A program made the position numbers and the translations under genes. The notes under the pieces were generated by a model. The model was not told where the DNA came from. It was given only the letters and a program-made list of their open reading frames with translations, and did no database searches. Positions 57,463 through 64,000 of a stretch of DNA of 64,000 nucleotides are shown one piece after another. Source of the stretch: Hawksworthiomyces lignivorus (Eukaryota > Ascomycota > Sordariomycetes > Ophiostomatales > Ophiostomataceae); the NCBI GenBank assembly GCA_002917075.1, contig NTMA01000033.1:335862-399861 (forward strand), in the 5' to 3' direction. Each line of letters starts with the position of its first letter. Position 1 is the stretch's first letter.

Positions 57463-60046
57463 CTATTCCGGAATGATGCCCCGCTTAGCATCCTTGGCCT
57501 CTAGGCCCGTCAGCACGGCCTCGGGGGACTCGTGCGGCGGCCGGCCGCCCAGCACGTCCACGATCTCCTTGAGGTCGACCCAGTACGACGAGCGCTGCCG
57601 CCGGTTGGGCCAGTCGGTCTCCTTCTCCTCCAGCTCCTCCATGGGGGTGAAGACGACGCTGGCGCCGGTGATGCCGATGACGGCGGCGCTGCTGGGGTCC
57701 TTCTTGATGCGGTTGTGGGAGTTGCGGCCAAACTCCTCGAGGTGCTGGATGCACTTGATGGCGAGGCGCACGGCGCGGCAGCGGTCCATGGGCGAGGGCA
57801 CGCCGCCCTGCTGGACGTGGCCGGGGATGCTGTCGCGGGACTCGAAGCGGTTGTGGGCTTCCTCGCGGATGATGTCGGCGATGAGCTTGGCGTTGTAGAC
57901 GCGGCTGGCCTTCTCGTTGATGAGGATGAGGCGGCCGGCGCGCGACTGGCCCTTGTCGTGGGCGAAGACCTCCTTGAGGTGGCGCACGTCCTTGGCGAGC
58001 ATCTCGAGGCTGATGCCCTCCTCGGGCGTGTAGACGGCGCTGGCGCCGACGCCCAGGCCGGCGATGGTGGCAATGTAGCCGCAGCGGCCGCCCTGGGTCT
58101 CGATGACAAAGACGCGCCGGCGCGTGGCCGACGCCGACTGCTTGATCTTGTCGCAGTAGCTGACGAGCTCGTTGAGGCACGTGTCGGAGCCCAGCGAGTA
58201 CTCGGTGCCCGGCACGTTATTGGAGATGGTCGCCGGCAGCAGCACCATGGGGATGCACAGCGACGGGTACTGCGCGCGCGCCTTGCGCAGCTGCGACACG
58301 GCGTGGAAGGCCTCGAAGCCGCCCACGAGGAACAGGCCGTCGAACTCGTACTGCTCGATCAGGTTCGCCACCGTCTCCATGCCGGACTCGCTCGGCAGCT
58401 CGCGGTTGGTGCCGATCTCGGACCCGCCCTTGCTGGCCCAGCCGTCCACCTCGAGCCAGTCAAACGGCCGCACGGCGCCCAGGGGCGTGTCGCCGTGATG
58501 GCGCGCGAAGCCCGCAAAGCCGTTATGGATCGCAATCGGCTTGTGGCCGCGCGAGATGCAGTAGGCAACGCCGGCGCGGATGGCGGCGTTCATGCCGCCA
58601 GCTGGGGCGCCGACGTTGATAAAGCCAATCTTCATCCTCTGGTGGGAGGTGTCAGCAGGAGAGTAGCTGTTCCAAAAAGCTTAACCTAAAAATTGCTCAC
58701 CTTATTCTCTGGCAGCATCATGCTGTTATCAAGCTGCACTTTGGTGGTCATCATGTACGACTTGTACTGATCAGAAAACTCGGTGTCTCGTAGGCTCATG
58801 GCGCGGTCAAAGTCATGGGCCTGGATCGCGCTCGCCACGGACTTGGTGGCCTGGACGGCCTCCATCAGGGGTTTCCGCACGATCTTGTTCTCGGTGATGG
58901 CAATGAAGCAGGTCTCGGACTCTGGTGTGGCCTCGAGCACGGCGCGCACGGCCTCCACGCCCTGCAATGTAGACAGCATGCGGTCGTAGGCGACGGCAGT
59001 GCCGCCGCGCTGGACGTGGCCGAGGGTGGTGATGCGGGTGTCGAGGGCGAGCCCGCTCTTGTCGGCCAGCAGCTCGTGGATCATCTCGGGCGAGATCTTG
59101 TTGCCGTGCTTGTCGTGGGCGCCCTCGGCGACGATGACAATGGTCTTTCTCTTGCCTAGCTTGCGGTGCTGCGCGGTGTTAGCGGAGGCCGGCAAGACAC
59201 GGGTGGAGCACAGGGGCATGTGCAGGAGACATAGCTCGCAGAGAGAGAGAGAGAGAGAGAAAGGGTTACCTTTTGGATGATGCCGCACATCTCGTCGCGC
59301 CAGTTGTCCTCGCGGGGCTTCTCGGGGATGAAGATGAAGTCGGCGCCGGTGGCGACGCCGGCCATGAGGGCCAGCCAGCCGCAGTGGCGGCCCATGACCT
59401 CGATGACAAAGGCGCGCGAGTGGGAGGAGGCGGTGGCCTCAATGTAGTCGACCATCTCGCAGATGCGGGCCAGGGCCGAGTAGCAGCCGATGGTGGCGTC
59501 GGTGCCCGAGAGGTCGTTGTCGATGGAGCCGACGAGGCCGACAATGTTGAGGTGCGCGTAGGGGGCGACCTGCTCGGCGGTCACCTCGCCGGTCTGGACC
59601 AGCTCCTGCAGCAGCGAGGGCCACTCGGCGCGGAACTTGTCGGCGCCGGTCAGCGAGCCGTCGCCGCCGCAGATGATGAGGGCGTCGATGCCGTTGATGA
59701 TCATGTTCTTGGCGGCGACCAGGCGGCCCGGGCGCTCGTAAAAGGCCATGCAGCGGGCCGTTCCAATCAAGGTGCCGCCCTCCGACAGCCAGCCGCGGAC
59801 GTCGTGCCATTCCATCTTGCGGATGTAGTCGCCGCCCCGCACCAGGCCCTCGTAGCCTTCGTAGACGCAGAAGGCGTCGCAGCCCAGGTGGATGGCCGTG
59901 CGCACGCAGGCCCGCACGACGCCGTTCATGCCGGGGGAGTCGCCGCCGGACGTCATAATGGCAATCTTCTTCCTGCGAGGCGCCGCATTTTTAACTGGCC
60001 CCGTCGGATCGCAGATGCTTGTCGCAGTTTCGGGCAAGCTAGCCAT
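57463..60046 (-). CDS. pfkA: ATP-dependent 6-phosphofructokinase (eukaryotic double-domain)
   Basis: Three exons on the minus strand, 60046-59270, 59168-58701 and 58638-57463, all phase 0, encode 806 residues. The enzyme phosphorylates fructose 6-phosphate to fructose 1,6-bisphosphate, the committed step of glycolysis, in the cytosol. The N-terminal catalytic half has GGDSPGMNG (34-42), the ATP-binding GGDGSLTGA (127-135) and the active-site [10 protein letters not shown] (174-183) with the catalytic Asp at 176. MGRHCGWLA and the fructose-6-phosphate-binding GHVQRGG follow. The C-terminal regulatory half restarts with [13 protein letters not shown] and has [15 protein letters not shown] in place of the catalytic motif, as expected for the allosteric half. 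Intron 1 (101 nt) contains a (GA)n microsatellite, intron 2 is 62 nt. The start [10 protein letters not shown] matches other fungi; an in-frame extension upstream (to 60331) is hydrophobic noise. The gene is much more GC-rich than its flanks, consistent with high expression and biased codons. Confidence 0.96.
59241..59261. repeat. (GA)n microsatellite inside phosphofructokinase intron 1
   Basis: Ten GA units plus one A; on the coding strand this is a CT-rich tract a few nt after the donor GTAACC. It makes this intron longer than its neighbours. Confidence 0.9.
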
Positions 60047-61379
60047 TTGGTCGGGAAGCGAAAATGAGGGATATCGAGAGGGGCAAAATTGGGGGATGCA
60101 AACAAGGCGGCGTCTGTTGGAAAACGCCAACGGAAATGAAGGAAAACAACAAGAGACAAATAAAATAAAGAAAAGAGCAAGAAAAAGAACAAACTGAAGA
60201 CGGGTCTTCAAAGGGGGCCAAAGAAAGAAGCAAGAGTTCCAAGGGATGACCCGTTGGAGAGGAGCAATCGGACGGTATAAAATGAGGAGTGACGTCGGGG
60301 TGGGCACATAAAAAAGGGCTGTGTATAGCAATTGCTATAGCAGAGCAACAAAAAAAAAAAAAGAGCTCTTATCTCTTATCTAGCGCAGTGCTTGCGGGCT
60401 TTGGGGTGGGTTGCAGTGGTGGGGTAGCAAAAATAACGCAGAAAAGACCCTCTGACAGGCTGAGAAAAACTGCGCAAAAAGGGAAAAGTATCGCTGAAAT
60501 TGAGCGAAATCCAAATCCCTTGATATCGTGAAAGAGGGACGGATGCGGACGGAGACTCGTGGGGACTGACGGAGACTGATGATGACGGACGACGGGAACC
60601 AAAACCTGCGCATGCTCAGAGCATTTGGTCTGACTGAGTCAATTAAGCCAGGAGCACAGCCTGGAGCACCGTGAACCAGTGCACTGGTTAGATTGGTCAG
60701 ATCTGCTGCGCAACGAAAGCTTGGAGCTTGGGCTTCAGGACCATAGTGGTCTTATTCGCCTCCTAGCAGGTGACGAATCACATGATGGGCAGCGATCCTG
60801 GGACGGGGAGCCTTGGGAAGAGAGCCGCAAGGTCACGTTTGGCGAAATGTCATCCTTTTGCTTTGTTGCTTTCTTGCCTCCTCTCCCTTTGTTGATGGTC
60901 CGATGAAATCCGCATTTTTGGCGATTCGCCACAGCCAGCTCAAGGGCCAAGACCTGGTTTAGCGAATGAGCACGGCACAGAGTGGCTCTGCCATTGGACA
61001 GTGCTTACACGGAATACAGCCTGCCTTGGGAATGGAGGATTGACGGGCACGAGGCCAGGAAAAGAAAAGGCAAAGAAATACGACGGGGTTGAACGGGCCA
61101 AGACTGGGGAAGGAGAAAAGAAAACACAGAAAAAAACATTCGACAGAATTGCCACCACCATCGTCACCTCCCTTATTTTTTTGGCGAGTGGGAGTGATGA
61201 ATGTGAGGGTTGCTCTTCTCAACCCGTGTTGGAAGGGGTGCCTTTTCCGAGACAGGTAATCTGATCAGCACATCTGCCATTTGCTGAAGTACAGATACAT
61301 GTATCTTTGCGCTGAGCTTTGCACATTACCTGTCACACCAAGACAGTCAAAAAGACGATAGAGAGGCTGCAACAAGGGA
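60047..61379. promoter_or_regulatory. Phosphofructokinase upstream region
   Basis: Directly upstream (minus strand) of the pfk start, the coding strand is CT-rich for about 190 nt (60060-60240), a common leader type of glycolytic genes. TATAAAAT is readable at about 60276 on the plus strand and would be ATTTTATA on the coding strand. No separate gene is seen; frames up to about 90 codons are unsupported. Confidence 0.4.
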
Positions 61380-61505
61380 CGCGCCCTGGCGTCTACCCCT
61401 TTCACTGGGTTAGGGGACGTGATGGATGCACCTTAAGCATACCACCGCCGGCGGTGTTCCAGCGTGCCCCGGCTGGAACCGGGTCGACCTTAGGTTGAGC
61501 CTGTC
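61380..61505. other. GC-rich island with clustered hairpins, possible structured RNA
   Basis: In AT-rich surroundings, about 125 bp carry several strong inverted repeats. One hairpin is built on CCCCT/AGGGG (about 61396-61416). A perfect 14-nt palindrome CACCGCCGGCGGTG lies at 61443-61456. Overlapping its last base is an 8-bp stem GTTCCAGC/GCTGGAAC with an 8-nt loop (61456-61479). No long open frame uses it. It does not match tRNA, 5S, U2, U4, U5 or U6 as I know them; SRP, RNase P, MRP or telomerase RNA cannot be judged by eye. Confidence 0.35.
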
Positions 61506-63969
61506 TTCTCTTGCATGAGGCTGAAGAAGCCTTCGTAGAGATGCTTGGGAACAAGTACTACACAGATGCAAATTGTTTCAAGCGTGCCTATGCAAACTAA
61601 ACAACATCTCTTCCATATACAGCATGATTTCTATCTATATCCTCCAGTCGCATGAGTAAGTAGGGCATTCACCTTTTTCTGCCGACTCTGTGCGGGCCTT
61701 CACCTTGTTTCCAGCGAATCAGAAATATGCATAGACAATAGAAAACAAGGCCCAGCTGACACTGGAAATCTAAATCAGGATTTCGGTTGTCACTTTATTC
61801 TAAGAGTCTTTCACATTCTCCGCGCGCGTGAGGTTCACCAAATATCTAAATGGTCTTGTAACTTTTTTCTCGAGACTGTTTTCTTCCAATGCAGTCTCGT
61901 TTGTTTATCTCCCATTCTGTAAAAAACGTGTTTCTGTTGCATTCATTGGCGTCTCTGTCGATCTTGGCCTCATGTGCCATCTTTTATGGAACTGTCTTTC
62001 TACTCCCCCAGCTTCCTTTTTATGCCAGTTGGGCAGTTATGTTTGCTGATCGGTGCAATGTTGCGGAATGTCCCAGTAGGAAGAAAGAAAAAAAAAACAA
62101 ATACGAAGTATACATGGAGTGCATTGCAGCAATTCCTCTAAAATTCCACCACACGCAATACGGGAACATCCTGCATCTCCGTATGCATTTGGAGATTGGT
62201 TCAACAAACAAGGCTTTGTCTAAAGACACAGCGCCACTGGCTTCCAGCCCGATTTTGGTCCCTGTGACGTATTTTTTTTTTTAAACACGCCTCTCCAGCT
62301 CTGCTCATGTTTAGCGCTGTTCTAGGTGCTAGAACATGTTTGTTACAGCAGTGGAACAGCTGCGGGCAGTCAATATTTCTTTTTCGTACGAATTTCGTAT
62401 GCGCTATGTCCCACGAAAGAAAGGCTATGTATATACGAGGCATTGTGGTACCTTTCTTGTCAGTACTGTCTTTCTTTGTCTCGAAAGAGTCAGTTGCTAC
62501 AACAGACACCCTATTTTAAATAGTCCGTCACGCCAATGTGTCCCAGAAAAGAAAATAGTAAGGTTGGTCGTCTTCTCCGATCTTGCGCTAAGAGTCGCGA
62601 ATATTACGCAAAGAAAAGAAATTTAGTTACAGCGGCGTGGACAAAGGTCGCTCTCGACAAGAATATCGCTAAGTATGTAACCCGAACTGGAGGCAGAAGA
62701 ACACAGCTATCCAACAGGGCACAGAAAAGAAAGGCAGCTGGGACTTGAGGCTCGGAAGAACAGAAGGGCAGGTTGCGCGCCGCGAAACTAGTAGAAAACG
62801 TTGCGGCAAACGTTGACTCAATTTACGCCGTCTCAGGCCTCGTACGCATATGGTGTTTTAATAGCGCAGTCCGCGTTATCTGCATCGAACTTAGGACGCC
62901 ACGGCGCCTTGTGTTTTCTCCTCCCTGCCAAGACGCAACAGTCAGAAATGTCTTTGATCCTCGCAAAAGAAAGATAAACAGAGGGCAGCTCTCGTCTTTG
63001 TTCTCGTCATATTCCTGTAAACGATGGCTATGTGGACCATAGCGGACAAAAATAGATCATCAGGAGGAAAAAGGCATGTGTGCGTATTACGCTGACAGTC
63101 AGCCAAGCCATATTGTCTCCACGGATGAAAATTGGGAGAGAATAGGTGACCATACAAGCAAAGACCTCGGTGCTTCATTGAGTCGATGTATGAGTACTCA
63201 TAAAGGAATATATGCTTACGACATAAGTCCTTGGCGTCTCAGCCAACGCTTGCCATCCCCATGTCCTGGCTCACTCTTGTCTTTGATCAGCATCTTTATG
63301 CTTGTCTCAGCTAGCGCTTCCTGCTGTTTTTTTCCTGAGTGGGTTAAAACCAAGCGAGATTCTCCGTAAAAAAAAACCACATGGTGGAGCAGGATGCACG
63401 CTAGCAGAGATGTTCTGGACAGATTCAAAGCTTTGTGTCGAGGCCGGGGGTGTGGGCAGGCAGAAAGAGACGAAGGCGAAGAAAAGGGAATACCGGAGCG
63501 AGATAACACTAGTCGTACGTACATAGCTGGCCTCTGCAAATAACGATGCTCCTTCTCCGGAGAAGGAAGGCACCAGTGGTAGCAGCTGCCGCAGCTGACA
63601 CGCCAGGCCGAGGTCCGCTTTTGCTCCGTAGTGTCGTTTCCAACCTCGCCCACGCTGCCGGACAGCCAATCACATGTGTTCTCATTCAAATAGCCCACGA
63701 GCGGCGCATCATTGCTTTTTCTCTTTTTCTTAACGGAAGTACTCCGTACCTACGGCGAGTCCTTTTCCTTTTCCTTCCTTGACTCTTCTATGGCTGGGGA
63801 ATTACGGGGAAAGATGGGGTATGGCCTAGGACCTAAAGTAAGCATACGGGGGCGGTGCTTATTTAGCTCTCAATATACGCCATGCTCGCATTTGCAATGT
63901 GTTACTTGTGACGAAACAAAATACTTTGGCAAAATTAGCGCTCAGAAGCAGACAGGTGACCCTCCTTGG
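61506..63969. other. Intergenic region, no gene recognised
   Basis: About 2.5 kb. Frames up to 160 codons (63216-63698, minus) overlap others and resemble no family. One TACTCCGTAC is at 63740. Contains scattered T and A runs (for example 62270-62283). Confidence 0.5.

Positions 63970-64000
<31 letters not shown>
63970..64000. repeat. Poly(A) run at the window edge (31 A or more)
   Basis: The last 31 bases are all A and the run may continue outside the window. Together with the 36-A and 36-C runs this is the third very long homopolymer in 64 kb. Confidence 0.9.

Noticed and set aside
57532..58689. Long plus-strand frame (385 codons) and other long frames over phosphofructokinase
   Set aside because: They lie antisense to or out of frame with an unmistakable pfk gene and come from its high GC and codon bias; their residue mix (Ala/Asp/Val/Gly or Arg/Pro) is a mirror of that bias.
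63216..63698. 160-codon minus-strand frame
   Set aside because: Low-information sequence, no domain or splice partners, overlaps other frames.
1..64000. CRISPR arrays, bacterial operons or phage features
   Set aside because: No regularly spaced repeats with unique spacers; spliced genes and fungal families show a eukaryotic nuclear sequence.

Overview
The window looks like nuclear DNA of a filamentous ascomycete, most likely a Sordariomycete of the Hypocreales type. This rests on compact genes with short introns (52-111 nt, mostly GTAAGT/GTATGT donors and CTAAC-like branch points), typical fungal families (Zn2Cys6 regulator, DUF2293, DUF2421 transporter, TRI12-like MFS pump, GH18 chitinase, alpha-arrestin), and long AT- or pyrimidine-rich intergenic DNA. 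Taxonomy is inference from gene content only. I rebuilt spliced genes by eye from frame continuity, splice signals and family conservation.

Layout. 1-6.8 kb: no recognisable gene. 6.8-10.4 kb: a mitochondrial NDUFAF6-like complex I assembly factor (+) and a GH18 chitinase (-) whose first intron is GC-AG and whose second exon is only 25 nt. 10.4-15 kb: intergenic, ending in a structured promoter. 15-19.7 kb: a divergent sterol-C24-methyltransferase-like gene followed by a Zn2Cys6 regulator. 21 kb: the first 59 codons of a scytalone dehydratase (DHN-melanin pathway), cut off inside its second intron by a run of 36 A. 22.5 kb: a strong candidate U1 snRNA gene, then a DUF2293 gene. 25.2-29.3 kb: a 1264-residue DUF2421/BRE4-like membrane protein. 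30.4-32.6 kb: a secreted histidine phosphatase and a small four-helix membrane protein. 32.6-40 kb: gene-poor, ending in a pyrimidine-rich leader with a run of 36 C. 40-44.6 kb: an alpha-arrestin with PY motifs and a proline-rich GPI-type surface protein. 46.3-49 kb: a TPMT-family methyltransferase and a Ser-rich secreted protein. 52-60 kb: a TRI12-like MFS transporter with a 19-nt exon, a glycosyltransferase-like protein and 6-phosphofructokinase. 60-64 kb: intergenic, with a GC-rich hairpin cluster near 61.4 kb and a poly(A) run at the window edge.

How the genes fit together. Most are housekeeping (phosphofructokinase, complex I assembly, U1, arrestin) mixed with accessory secreted or surface proteins and transport. 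No convincing biosynthetic cluster is present. The methyltransferase, regulator and melanin-gene remnant at 15-21 kb are the nearest thing to one, and may be a decayed locus. The best unannotated-element candidates are the U1 snRNA, the truncated scytalone dehydratase with its poly(A) breakpoint, a dispersed 10-mer (TACTCCGTAC) found seven times on one strand, and the hairpin cluster at 61.4 kb.
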